Positions 7,797-15,478 of a stretch of 64,000 nt of DNA are shown piece after piece (positions within the stretch are counted from its first letter, which is position 1; each line of letters begins with the position of its first letter). This stretch comes from DATCMH01 sp036563505 (GTDB lineage: Bacteria > Pseudomonadota > Alphaproteobacteria > Rhizobiales > Beijerinckiaceae), in NCBI GenBank assembly GCA_036563505.1, contig DATCMH010000002.1:558001-622000 (forward strand), in the 5' to 3' direction. Below the pieces are notes generated by a model. The model saw only the letters and a list, made by a program, of their open reading frames with translations, was not told the origin of the DNA and did no database searches. The position numbers and the translations under genes were made by a program.

Positions 7797-9378
7797 CCTT
7801 GCCCGTCGTGGTCAGGGGCAGCGCGGGGCGGAAGGCGATCTCGCGCGGGTACTCGTGGGCCGAAAGGCGCTGGCGCACGAAGGCCTGGATCTCGCCGGCA
7901 AGTTCCGGCGTCTCGCGGTAGCCCTCTTTGAGCACCACGAAGGCCTTCACGATCTCGGTGCGCATCGGGTCCGGCTTGCCCACGGCGGCGGCAAGCGCCA
8001 CCGCCGGGTGGCGGATGAGGCAGTCCTCGATCTCGCCCGGGCCGATGCGGTAGCCGGCCGAGGTGATGACGTCGTCGTCGCGGCCGACGAACTGCACGTA
8101 GCCGTCCTCGTCCACCTGGCCCTGGTCGCCGGTGGTCATCCAATCGCCGATGAACTTGGCCTCCGTGGCGCCGGGCTTGTTCCAGTAGCCGAGGAACATC
8201 ACCGGGTCGGGCCGCCGCACGGCGATCTGGCCGAGCTCGCCCGGCTCGGCGCGGCTGCCGTCGTCCCGGATCACGGCGACGTCGTGCCCCGGCACCGGCT
8301 TTCCGATGGCGCCGGCCCTCGCCACGCCGATCGCGGCGCAGGAGGACAGTACGAGGTTGCACTCCGTCTGGCCGTAGAACTCGTTGATGGTGAGACCCAG
8401 AGCCTCCCGCCCCCAGGCGAAGGTCTCGGCCCCGAGCGCCTCGCCCCCCGAGCCGACGGTGCGCAGCCTCAGCGCGAAACGCCCGGCCGGGTTCGGCACG
8501 GCGCGCAGCATGCGGAGCGCAGTCGGCGGGATGAAGGTGTTGCGCACCCCGTGCTCCGCCATGAGGCGGAACGCTTCCTCGGGGTCGAACTTCTCCACTT
8601 TCTTCGCCACGACGGGCACGCCGAAATGGAGCCCGGGCAGGAGAACGTTGAGGAGGCCGCCGGCCCAGGCCCAGTCCGCTGGCGTCCAGAGCCGGTCGCC
8701 GTCTTGGGGCAGGAACTCGTGCGGCATCTGCACGCCGGGCAGGTGGCCGAGCAGCACGCGGTGGGCGTGGAGCGCGCCCTTTGGCTGGCCCGTCGTGCCC
8801 GAAGTATAGATCATCAGGGCCGGATCGTCGGCGGCGGTATCGACGGGCGTGAAGTCCGGGCTCGCCCGCTCGAGCATTGCATCGAAGCCCTCCGCCGCGC
8901 CGTTCGGGCCATCGACGCTGATCACCGTGGCGAGATCCGGCAGCGCGTCGCCGATCTCGCGCAGCTTGCCGAGGCCTGCCTCGTTCGTGACGATGGCCTT
9001 AGCGCCGGCGTCCCGCAGCCGATAGCTCAGGGCATCGACGCCGAAGAGCGCAGCGAGCGGCAGCGCGATCGCCCCGAGCTTGAACACGGCGACGTGGACG
9101 GCCGGCACCGCTGCCCCTTGCGGCAGCAGCACGGCCACCCGGTCGCCGCGCCCGACGCCGCGGGCGCGCAGCGCGTTGGCGAGGCGGTTCGAGCGCTCTC
9201 GCAACTGCCCATAGGTCGTGACCGCGACGCCCGCCGGCAGCACGTCGAGGATCGCGGGGCGGTCCGGTGCGGTCGCGGCCCAGCGGTCGCAGACGTCAAC
9301 GCCGATGTTGTAGCGCGCCGGGATCGCCCAGCGGAACGCGGCGGCGAGGCGGCTGTAGTCGCGGATGTCGGGAAGCAT
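7765..9378 (-). CDS. AMP-dependent acyl-CoA synthetase
   Basis: Cytoplasmic ligase of the ANL superfamily that activates a carboxylic acid to its acyl-CoA through an acyl-AMP. The 537 aa protein shows the P-loop YTSGTTGQPKG, the FYGQTE motif, the TGD motif in DWMTTGDQG, the hinge GRDDDVI, and the catalytic Lys region TTTGKVIRRLL at the C-terminus. This layout is like medium-chain (AcsM-type) synthetases; the acid is unknown. Upstream reading frame exists to 9597 but encodes repeat DNA, so ATG 9378 is preferred. The 3' end overlaps the convergent gene by 32 bp. Confidence 0.9.
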   Translation of the reverse strand: MLPDIRDYSRLAAAFRWAIPARYNIGVDVCDRWAATAPDRPAILDVLPAGVAVTTYGQLRERSNRLANALRARGVGRGDRVAVLLPQGAAVPAVHVAVFKLGAIALPLAALFGVDALSYRLRDAGAKAIVTNEAGLGKLREIGDALPDLATVISVDGPNGAAEGFDAMLERASPDFTPVDTAADDPALMIYTSGTTGQPKGALHAHRVLLGHLPGVQMPHEFLPQDGDRLWTPADWAWAGGLLNVLLPGLHFGVPVVAKKVEKFDPEEAFRLMAEHGVRNTFIPPTALRMLRAVPNPAGRFALRLRTVGSGGEALGAETFAWGREALGLTINEFYGQTECNLVLSSCAAIGVARAGAIGKPVPGHDVAVIRDDGSRAEPGELGQIAVRRPDPVMFLGYWNKPGATEAKFIGDWMTTGDQGQVDEDGYVQFVGRDDDVITSAGYRIGPGEIEDCLIRHPAVALAAAVGKPDPMRTEIVKAFVVLKEGYRETPELAGEIQAFVRQRLSAHEYPREIAFRPALPLTTTGKVIRRLLRAEA

Positions 9379-9448
9379 GGCGTGACCGGAGGCGAGGAGG
9401 CCGGGATGTAGCAGAGCGGCCGGGCGCGGGCCATCGGGGCCGCCAACT

Positions 9449-9501
9449 CCCTCTCCCCTTGCGGGAGAGGGTGGCCCCGCGAAGCGGGGTCGGGAGAGGG
9501 G
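9449..9501. repeat. type A palindromic element, copy 1
   Basis: A perfect 9 bp inverted repeat CCCTCTCCC/GGGAGAGGG (9449-9471) is followed by a second hairpin CCCCGC-GAA-GCGGGG (9475-9489) and a trailing GGGAGAGGG. It is the first of seven related elements in the window. It lies in the 415 bp gene-free gap 9379-9793 between two divergent genes. That gap holds this element, copy 2 and the unassigned promoters. Confidence 0.85.
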
Positions 9502-9585
9502 GGCGACGCGAAGCGGCGCACGGCCGAAAGGCCGATCAGGGCTTCTCCCTGCCAGAAATCCTGATCGCTTCGCGAGGCGCTGCGC

Positions 9586-9645
9586 GCCACCCCTCATCCG
9601 CCTGCCTCGCGGCAGGCACCTTCTCCCTCAAGGGGAGAAGGTGGC
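9586..9645. repeat. type A palindromic element, copy 2
   Basis: Outer ends GCCACC/GGTGGC enclose two hairpins, CCTGCC-TCGC-GGCAGG and a stem of the form CCTTCTCC/GGGGAGAAGG. It sits upstream of the autotransporter gene in the same gap as copy 1. Confidence 0.8.
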
Positions 9646-9793
9646 GTGTCCCTTGCGCCACAGGCGCGGTTTCTCGCGCGCCGCGCCGCCTCGCCCCGTG
9701 TCGAAGCGCCCGAGCCCTCTGATAGCGTCCGCTCCGGCCGCGCGTCGCCCGCGCGAGAACAACACCGACCAACGCCCAAGGGAACACGCCAAC

Positions 9794-11719
9794 GTGCGCT
9801 CGACCATTGCCGGGGCCCTCGCCCTCTCGCTGCTCGCCTCCACCTCCGCGCTCGCGCAAGGCTATTCCGGGCGCGTCGTCACCTTCGGCGACAGCCTGGC
9901 GGACATCGGGAACACGTTCCGCTTGAGCGGCACGCCGCCGTCCCCGCCCTATTTCGGGGGGCGTTTCTCGAACGGGCCGGTCTTCGGCGAGTACCTCACC
10001 ACCTACACGTCGAATTTCTTCACGCCCCTGCCCTCGAACGCGGGCAGCGTGAACTACGCCTTCGGCGGCGCCCGCACCGACGTGGCGGGCCCTCTCAACG
10101 GCCTGCGGGTGGCGCCGGGTTCGGCGCTCCCCGGAGTGACGGCGCCAATCGTCAACCTGCCTCCCGGCGTTCCGGTCCAAATCCAGTCCTACCTCAACCG
10201 CGGCGGCCGCTTCGGCCCAGGGGACCTCGTCACGGTGTGGGGCGGGGCCAACAACTTCTTCGACCTCTTCAGCACCACGGTCGGGGGCTCGAACGACCCG
10301 ACGCGCCCCGGTTTCGTGACGCCCAACACCGCCTCGATCACCGCGACGGGCGTGTCGGCGGCCGCCGATATCGGCCGCTCCGTGGCGACGCTGGCCCAGG
10401 CCGGAGCGCGCAATTTCGTCGTGCTGAACCTGCCTGATCTTGGCACGACGCCCCAGTTCAACGGCTCGGCGACCACGGCGGCGGCCGGCACCGGCGCCAC
10501 CTTCGTGTTCAACACGGCCTTGTCTCAGACGCTCACCACGGTGGCCGCGGCGATCCCCACCGCCAACATCATCTCCGTCGACATCAATGCCGCCTTCCAG
10601 GCGGTGCTCGCGACGCCGGCCGCCTTCGGCTTCTCGAACGTCACCCAGGCCTGCCTCTCGGTGGCGAGCTGCGCGACGGCGCCCCAGGCCGCGCAGAACC
10701 AGTTCCTGTTCTGGGACGGAGTGCATCCGACGACGGCGGGCCACCAGCTCGTCGCCAACGTCGTCAACCAGCATCTCAACGCCCCGGCCGCCGTCACCGA
10801 GCTCGCGACGTTGGGCGAGCTCGCCCTCGAGGACCGCCGCGGGAACGCCCTGCGCGCCCTCGACCGGCTCGAGAGCACCCGCTCGCCGAATCCGCTCACC
10901 CCCTGGAACGGCAGCCTCGGGGTCGTCGGCGGCTCGATCCGCAGCGACGCCGACGCGCGCCGGCCGGGTTACAAATGGGACAATGTCGGTCTCGGCTTCG
11001 GCCTGACGCGGGGCGTCGGCCAGGGCTGGACGGTGGGGCTCTCGGGCGCCCTCGTCACGGGCGACGCCAAGGTCGGCCGCTACGACCTCGACGCGACGAG
11101 CGCCAACCTCGACGCGGCCGCGGGCTATTCGGCCGGGCTGTTCTACGCCAAGGCCGGCGCGGGCTTAGGGATCGTCGACTTCTCGGGCATCGAGCGGCGC
11201 ACCGTCGGCCCGCTCCTCAACCGCGGCGACGTCAACGCCGTCACGGGCAGCGCGGCGCTCGAGGCCGGCCTCTCCTTCGGCTTCGGGCCGGTGACGCTGT
11301 CGCCCCGGGCGCGGCTCGCCTGGTTCGGCGCCTCCATGGACCGCCTCACCGAGAACGGCATCGTCGCCCCCGTCACCGTCGACGGTCGCACCTTGAGCGT
11401 GCTGTCGGGCGCGGCGGAACTGAAGGCCGGCATCGACCTCCTGCGTGACGGCGTGCGGACGGTGAACGCCTACGCGCTCGTCGGCTACGAGACCTACTTC
11501 TCGGCCTCGGGCACCGACGTGCTAGGGCAGCTCGCCCGCAACACGGCCCAGCCCTTCGTCGCGCGCCTCGGCGACCCGCGCGACCCCGGCCTGACCCTCG
11601 GCGGCGGGGTCACCGCCTCCCTAACCCCGAACCTCGTCTTGTCGGCGGAATATCGCGGCGCCTTCAACGGCGGTGACCAGCGCCACCAGGGCATGCTCTC
11701 GGCGTCGTACCGGTTCTGA
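9794..11719 (+). CDS. GDSL esterase/lipase autotransporter
   Basis: Outer-membrane autotransporter carrying an SGNH/GDSL hydrolase as passenger, like EstA of Pseudomonas. From the GTG at 9794 the protein is 641 aa: signal peptide (LALSLLASTSALAQ), then the passenger with block I FGDSLADIGN, block III WGGANN and the catalytic DGVHPTTAGH (Asp-His). A glycine-rich C-terminal beta-barrel of about 270 residues follows, ending in the YRF C-terminus that favours BAM insertion. The frame is open further upstream (to 9641), but that part is repeat-derived and would precede the signal peptide. The substrate is not known; surface-exposed ester hydrolysis is expected. Confidence 0.9.
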   Translation: MRSTIAGALALSLLASTSALAQGYSGRVVTFGDSLADIGNTFRLSGTPPSPPYFGGRFSNGPVFGEYLTTYTSNFFTPLPSNAGSVNYAFGGARTDVAGPLNGLRVAPGSALPGVTAPIVNLPPGVPVQIQSYLNRGGRFGPGDLVTVWGGANNFFDLFSTTVGGSNDPTRPGFVTPNTASITATGVSAAADIGRSVATLAQAGARNFVVLNLPDLGTTPQFNGSATTAAAGTGATFVFNTALSQTLTTVAAAIPTANIISVDINAAFQAVLATPAAFGFSNVTQACLSVASCATAPQAAQNQFLFWDGVHPTTAGHQLVANVVNQHLNAPAAVTELATLGELALEDRRGNALRALDRLESTRSPNPLTPWNGSLGVVGGSIRSDADARRPGYKWDNVGLGFGLTRGVGQGWTVGLSGALVTGDAKVGRYDLDATSANLDAAAGYSAGLFYAKAGAGLGIVDFSGIERRTVGPLLNRGDVNAVTGSAALEAGLSFGFGPVTLSPRARLAWFGASMDRLTENGIVAPVTVDGRTLSVLSGAAELKAGIDLLRDGVRTVNAYALVGYETYFSASGTDVLGQLARNTAQPFVARLGDPRDPGLTLGGGVTASLTPNLVLSAEYRGAFNGGDQRHQGMLSASYRF

Positions 11720-11728
11720 TCATCTCCG

Positions 11729-11847
11729 TGTCATTCCGGGGCTCGGCGTCAGCCGAGAACCCGGAACCCACGACCAGGCCGATTGCTGATCGCGGCCGCT
11801 CACCCGGTCATGGATTCCGGGTTCGCCTTCGGCGCCCCGGAATGACA
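11729..11847. repeat. type D palindromic element with TGTCAT/ATGACA ends
   Basis: A 119 bp element bounded by TGTCATTCCGGGG and CCCCGGAATGACA, an exact 13 bp terminal inverted repeat. Inside are shorter repeats around GGCGTCAGCC and the CCGG-rich arms. It occupies almost all of the gap between the autotransporter and the ABC permease gene. The same TGTCAT/ATGACA ends occur in elements at 20161 and 31370. Confidence 0.85.
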
Positions 11848-11866
11848 TGTGTGTCGCGGGCCGCCT

Positions 11867-12640
11867 CTACGCCCCCGCGAAGCCCGCCGAGCGCCGCGCC
11901 CAGCCGGTCATGCGGCGCTCGGCCAGAACGGTCATCGCGTACATGGCGACGCCGAGCACAGCGAGCACCACCAGCGCCGCCCAGACGAGGGGCACCTCGA
12001 AGGCGGCGGAGGCTCGGGTGAGCAGGTTCCCGATGCCGACATTCGAGGCGTTCTGCTCGCCGATGACCGAACCGACATAGGCCAACGTGATCGCGACTTT
12101 GAGCGAGCCGAAGAAGTAGGGCATCGCGCGGGGCACGCCGACCTTGCGGATGATGTCCGCCTTCGAGGCGCCGAGCGCCCGCAGCACGTCCTCCGTCTCC
12201 GGCTCCACCGTCGCGATCCCCGTCGCCACGTTCACGACGATGGGGAAGAACGAGATCAGGAAGGCGGTGAGCACCGGCGGCAGCCAACCGACGCCGAACC
12301 AGAACACCAGGATCGGCACCACGGCCACCTTCGGGATGGCGTTGAATCCGACGAGCAGCGGGTAGGTTCCGGCGTTCACGGTGCGCGAGGCGCCGAGCAG
12401 CATCCCGAGCAGGAGGCCGAAGACGACGGCGAGCGCGAAGCCCGCCAGCGTCATCCACAGCGTGTGCGCGGCATGGAAGGCGAGCTGGCTGCGATACTCC
12501 CAGATCGCGGCGAGGATCGCCGAGGGCGCGGGCAGGATGAAGCTCGAGATCTTGAGCGCCCGGCAAAGCAGCTCCCAGAGCAGGAAGAAGCCCACCGTGA
12601 AGACCACGGGCGCGAGGGCAAGCGTGCGGTTGGAGGTCAT
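11867..12640 (-). CDS. ABC transporter permease (SsuC/TauC/ThiX type)
   Basis: Inner-membrane permease (257 aa, about six membrane segments) of the nitrate/sulfonate/taurine-type importers. The coupling-loop EAA motif is seen around VLRALGASKADIIRKV. It is the last gene of a leftward operon with the ATPase (12891-13682) and the binding protein (13696-14739). A 195 bp palindromic element separates it from the ATPase gene. Substrate cannot be read from the permease. Confidence 0.9.
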   Translation of the reverse strand: MTSNRTLALAPVVFTVGFFLLWELLCRALKISSFILPAPSAILAAIWEYRSQLAFHAAHTLWMTLAGFALAVVFGLLLGMLLGASRTVNAGTYPLLVGFNAIPKVAVVPILVFWFGVGWLPPVLTAFLISFFPIVVNVATGIATVEPETEDVLRALGASKADIIRKVGVPRAMPYFFGSLKVAITLAYVGSVIGEQNASNVGIGNLLTRASAAFEVPLVWAALVVLAVLGVAMYAMTVLAERRMTGWARRSAGFAGA

Positions 12641-12663
12641 GGAGCTTGGTTCAGGGTGCTTCT

Positions 12664-12858
12664 CCTCTCCCCGCGAGCGGGGAGAGGGTCGCGTCGGCGG
12701 ACCGGCCGACGCGACGAGCGGAACGAAGTGAAGCGGGGGTGAGGGGGTTGGGCCGCTGCGGCGATCAGGCCCGGCTCCCCCTCACCTTCGCTCACGTTGC
12801 TCGCTCGCTTCGCCTGCCGGCCCGCAGGCGAAGCCCTCTCCCCGCGTGCGGGGAGAGG
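12664..12858. repeat. type A palindromic element, copy 3 (composite)
   Basis: Each end is a hairpin of the form CCTCTCCCCGC/GCGGGGAGAGG: a 2-base loop at 12664-12687 and a similar one at 12835-12858. The middle contains GTCGCGTCGG...CCGACGCGAC and GCTTCGCCTGCCGG with its complement. The core GTCGGCGGACCGGCCGACGC also occurs in the copies at 17136 and 19432. It lies between the ATPase and permease genes of one operon. Confidence 0.88.
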
Positions 12859-12890
12859 ATCTGGAAGCTCAGCCGCCTCACGATCCGCGC

Positions 12891-13682
12891 TCACGCCACG
12901 GCCCTCGCCTCGGCGATGCGGGCGCGAAGATCATGCACGATGTCGGAGAAGGCCGGGGTGTAGGTGATCTCCAGGTCCCGCGGTCGGGGCAGGTCCACCG
13001 CGCGCTCCGCGATGATGCGGCCCGGCCGCGCGCTCATGCAGAAGATCCGGTCGGCGAGGAAGGCGGCCTCCCGCAGGTCGTGGGTGACGAGGATCACCGT
13101 GATCCCGGACGCCGCGTGGAGGTCGCGGATCACGCACCAGAGCTCTTCCCGCGTGAAGGCGTCGAGCGCCCCGAAGGGCTCGTCGAGCATGAGGAGCTTC
13201 GGCTCGTGGATCAGGGCCCGGCAGAGCGAAGCGCGCTGCTGCATGCCGCCGGAGAGCTGCCAGGGGTATTTGTCCCCCTGCCCTTTCAAGCCGACCTGGA
13301 CGAGCAGGCGCTCGGCCTTCTCGACGTATTCCGCCCGCTGCCGCCGCAGCCGCGAGCGGTGCGGCTGGACGATCTCGAGAGGCAGGAGAAGGTTCTCCAG
13401 CGTCGTGCGCCAGGGCAGGAGCGTTGGGTTCTGGAAGGCCATGCCGGCCATCTTGACCGGCTTCTTCACCACCGCCCCGTCCACCGTCACCGTGCCGGCT
13501 TTCGGGAACTGCAGGCCGGTGGCGAGCTTCATCAGGGTGGACTTGCCGCAGCCCGACGGGCCGACGACGGCGGCGAACTCGCCCTCCCGAACCGTCAGCG
13601 ACAGGTCCTCGACGGCCGGCAACCCGGCCGCCGCCCCGCCATAGATGTGGGTGACGCGCTGGAGTTCGACGAAGGGCCTCAC
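12891..13682 (-). CDS. ABC transporter ATP-binding protein
   Basis: ATPase subunit of an SsuB/TauB-type importer. The 263 aa protein contains Walker A GPSGCGKST, signature LSGGMQQR, Walker B LLMLDEPFGALD and the switch His in ILVTHDL. The open frame begins at 13826, but its first part lies inside the binding-protein gene. A GTG at 13682 gives the normal start VRPFVELQ and lies 13 bp after the binding-protein stop. The GTG has only a weak ribosome site, so expression probably depends on coupling. Confidence 0.9.
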   Translation of the reverse strand: MRPFVELQRVTHIYGGAAAGLPAVEDLSLTVREGEFAAVVGPSGCGKSTLMKLATGLQFPKAGTVTVDGAVVKKPVKMAGMAFQNPTLLPWRTTLENLLLPLEIVQPHRSRLRRQRAEYVEKAERLLVQVGLKGQGDKYPWQLSGGMQQRASLCRALIHEPKLLMLDEPFGALDAFTREELWCVIRDLHAASGITVILVTHDLREAAFLADRIFCMSARPGRIIAERAVDLPRPRDLEITYTPAFSDIVHDLRARIAEARAVA

Positions 13683-13695
13683 GCGGCGGCCCGGC

Positions 13696-14739
13696 TCACG
13701 GCGCCACCTTGCGCTCGGCTGCCGGCGGCAGGAAGGCGTCGGTGTAGACGTCCTCCATCTTGGGCTTCGCCTTGTAGGTGAAGGTGAGCCCGATCTGGTC
13801 GAGGGCCCGCTCGAACCGGGCGGCATCGACGCCGCCGATCCCGTTCGCCTTCACCGCCGGAGTGACGATGTTCTGGTCGAGGACCATGCGCAGCCGTTCG
13901 AGCTCGACGTCCTTCTTCGCCACGTCGTTGCGCTTGATCACCGTGTCGACGGCCGACGACGGGTCGGCGACCGTGTCGCGCAGACCTTTCACGAGCGCGC
14001 GCAAGAACCCCTTCACGGCCTCGGGTTTTTCGGCCGCGAATTTCGGCGAGACCATCACCATGTTGCCGTAGAGCTCGACGCCGTGATCCGACATCAGGAT
14101 CAGGACGATATCGTCCACTGGCACGCCGCGCGCCTTGAGATTGATGTAGGACGAGACCGAGAAGCCGAAGATCGCGTCGACCTCGCCCTGCGCCAGCAAG
14201 GGCTCGCGCACGGGGAAGCCCACGTTCTCGAAGCGCATCTTCGAGTCGTCGAGCTTGTTGACCGTCTTGAAGATCGGCCATTGCGCATAGGCCGCGTCGG
14301 CCGCGGGCGCGCCCATCTTCTTGCCTTCGAGGCTCTTCGGGTCGGCGGTGATGCCCCGGCTCTTGCGCCCGATCACCGCGAAGGGCGGCCGGTCGTAGAG
14401 CACGAAGACGCCCTTCACCCCCGTGCCCGGGTTCTCGTCCCGGAAGCGCACGAGGGAGTTGATGTCGCCGAAGCCGATATCGTAAGTGCCGGACGCCAGC
14501 CGCGAGATCGGCTCCCGGGAGCCCGAGGCCGGGTCGATCGTGACGTCGAGGCCTTCCGCCTTGAAGTAGCCCTTGTCGAGGGCCGTGGTGAAGGGCGCCG
14601 CCGGTCCCTCGAAGCGCCAGTCGAGGGTAAAGCGCACGGGCGTCTGCGCCAGCGCCGGCAGGGCAAAGACGCCCAAGGCCGTCGCCGCGCCGAGCGCGCG
14701 CGCCGCCCACCGATCGCATCCCATCCACCCGCCAGCCAT
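13696..14739 (-). CDS. ABC transporter substrate-binding protein (NMT1/THI5-like)
   Basis: Periplasmic binding protein of the NMT1/THI5-like family (347 aa from ATG 14739, with GGGAGAGAG upstream). The signal peptide is ALGAATALGVFALPALAQ. The mature start FTLDWRFEGPAAPF and KGYFKAEGLDVTI are typical of the family, which binds pyrimidine precursors, nitrate, sulfonates or taurine. No TPP riboswitch signature was seen upstream, so thiamine-precursor uptake is unsupported. It is the first gene of the operon; a longer upstream frame would precede the signal peptide. Confidence 0.87.
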   Translation of the reverse strand: MAGGWMGCDRWAARALGAATALGVFALPALAQTPVRFTLDWRFEGPAAPFTTALDKGYFKAEGLDVTIDPASGSREPISRLASGTYDIGFGDINSLVRFRDENPGTGVKGVFVLYDRPPFAVIGRKSRGITADPKSLEGKKMGAPAADAAYAQWPIFKTVNKLDDSKMRFENVGFPVREPLLAQGEVDAIFGFSVSSYINLKARGVPVDDIVLILMSDHGVELYGNMVMVSPKFAAEKPEAVKGFLRALVKGLRDTVADPSSAVDTVIKRNDVAKKDVELERLRMVLDQNIVTPAVKANGIGGVDAARFERALDQIGLTFTYKAKPKMEDVYTDAFLPPAAERKVAP

Positions 14740-14901
14740 CGCCGCTCTCTCCCTTGCTTCGCCATCCGGCGCCGCCCCGCTCGTCGCAAGGCTCGTGCCG
14801 CTGAAGGCCAATGCAGCGCCTCCCCGCCGCGCCGTCAACCGCGACCTCCGGCGGAGAGAGCCGCCGTCCACCGTAGCGTTGACCCGACCACGACGGGTTT
14901 T

Positions 14902-15363
14902 TCACACCGGCAGGAGATTGTCGCCCTTCACCTCCTCCATCACGGCGTAGGTGCGGGTTTCCTTCACGCCGGGAAGCGCCAGCAGGACCTCGCCGAGGAA
15001 GCGGCGGTAGGCCACCATGTCCGCGACGCGGGTCTTGAGGAGGTAGTCGAAGCCGCCCGCCACCATGTGGCATTCGAGGACCTCGGGCGCGCGGCGGACG
15101 GCGGCGGCGAAGCGTTCGAAGACGTCGGGGGTCGTCTTGTCGAGGGAGACCTCCACGAAGACGAGGAGGCCGAGCCCCAGGCGCTTGGCGTCGAGCCGCG
15201 CCCCGAAGCCCGCGATGACGCCGTCCTTCTGCAGCCGCCGCAGGCGCTCGCCGGCCGAAGTCGGCGAGAGACCGATGCGCTCGGCAAGCTCCACCATCGG
15301 CAGGCGTCCCTCCGCCTGCAGAATGGCGAGGATCCGGCGGTCGATGCGATCGATGTCCGTCAT
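14902..15363 (-). CDS. Lrp/AsnC-family regulator, probably of putA
   Basis: Small regulator (153 aa) with an N-terminal helix-turn-helix (MVELAERIGLSPTSAGERLRRL) and a C-terminal RAM/AsnC effector domain, which in this family assembles octamers and senses amino acids. It is divergent from putA across 115 bp. In Agrobacterium and Rhodobacter, PutR is an Lrp-type proline-responsive activator in exactly this arrangement, so proline-dependent control of putA is likely. BkdR-like function is an alternative but has no support here. Confidence 0.87.
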   Translation of the reverse strand: MTDIDRIDRRILAILQAEGRLPMVELAERIGLSPTSAGERLRRLQKDGVIAGFGARLDAKRLGLGLLVFVEVSLDKTTPDVFERFAAAVRRAPEVLECHMVAGGFDYLLKTRVADMVAYRRFLGEVLLALPGVKETRTYAVMEEVKGDNLLPV

Positions 15364-15478
15364 TGCTGAAACATACAGGCTGATCTGCCTTCGATCCTAC
15401 GGACGATCGCGCGAAACGGCCATCGAAATCCGGCTTCCACGCACCTATTATCTTTAGCGCTTCGCCCGAGGATCTCCC
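15364..15478. promoter_or_regulatory. lrp-putA divergent promoter region
   Basis: The 115 bp gap separates the two divergent genes. It contains an imperfect dyad CGATCCTACGGACGATCG (about 15392-15409) that could be an Lrp/PutR site. It is followed by an AT-rich TATTATCTTTAG near 15447-15458 before the putA ribosome site. Confidence 0.5.

Noticed and set aside
14740..14901. A TPP riboswitch upstream of the NMT1/THI5-like binding protein
   Set aside because: No CUGAGA-type core or paired helices were found; the leader looks ordinary.
14884..14911. A small stem with a T-run (ACCCG...CGGGTTTTT) at the end of the Lrp gene
   Set aside because: Only 5 bp of stem, and the T-run is on the strand without an upstream gene.
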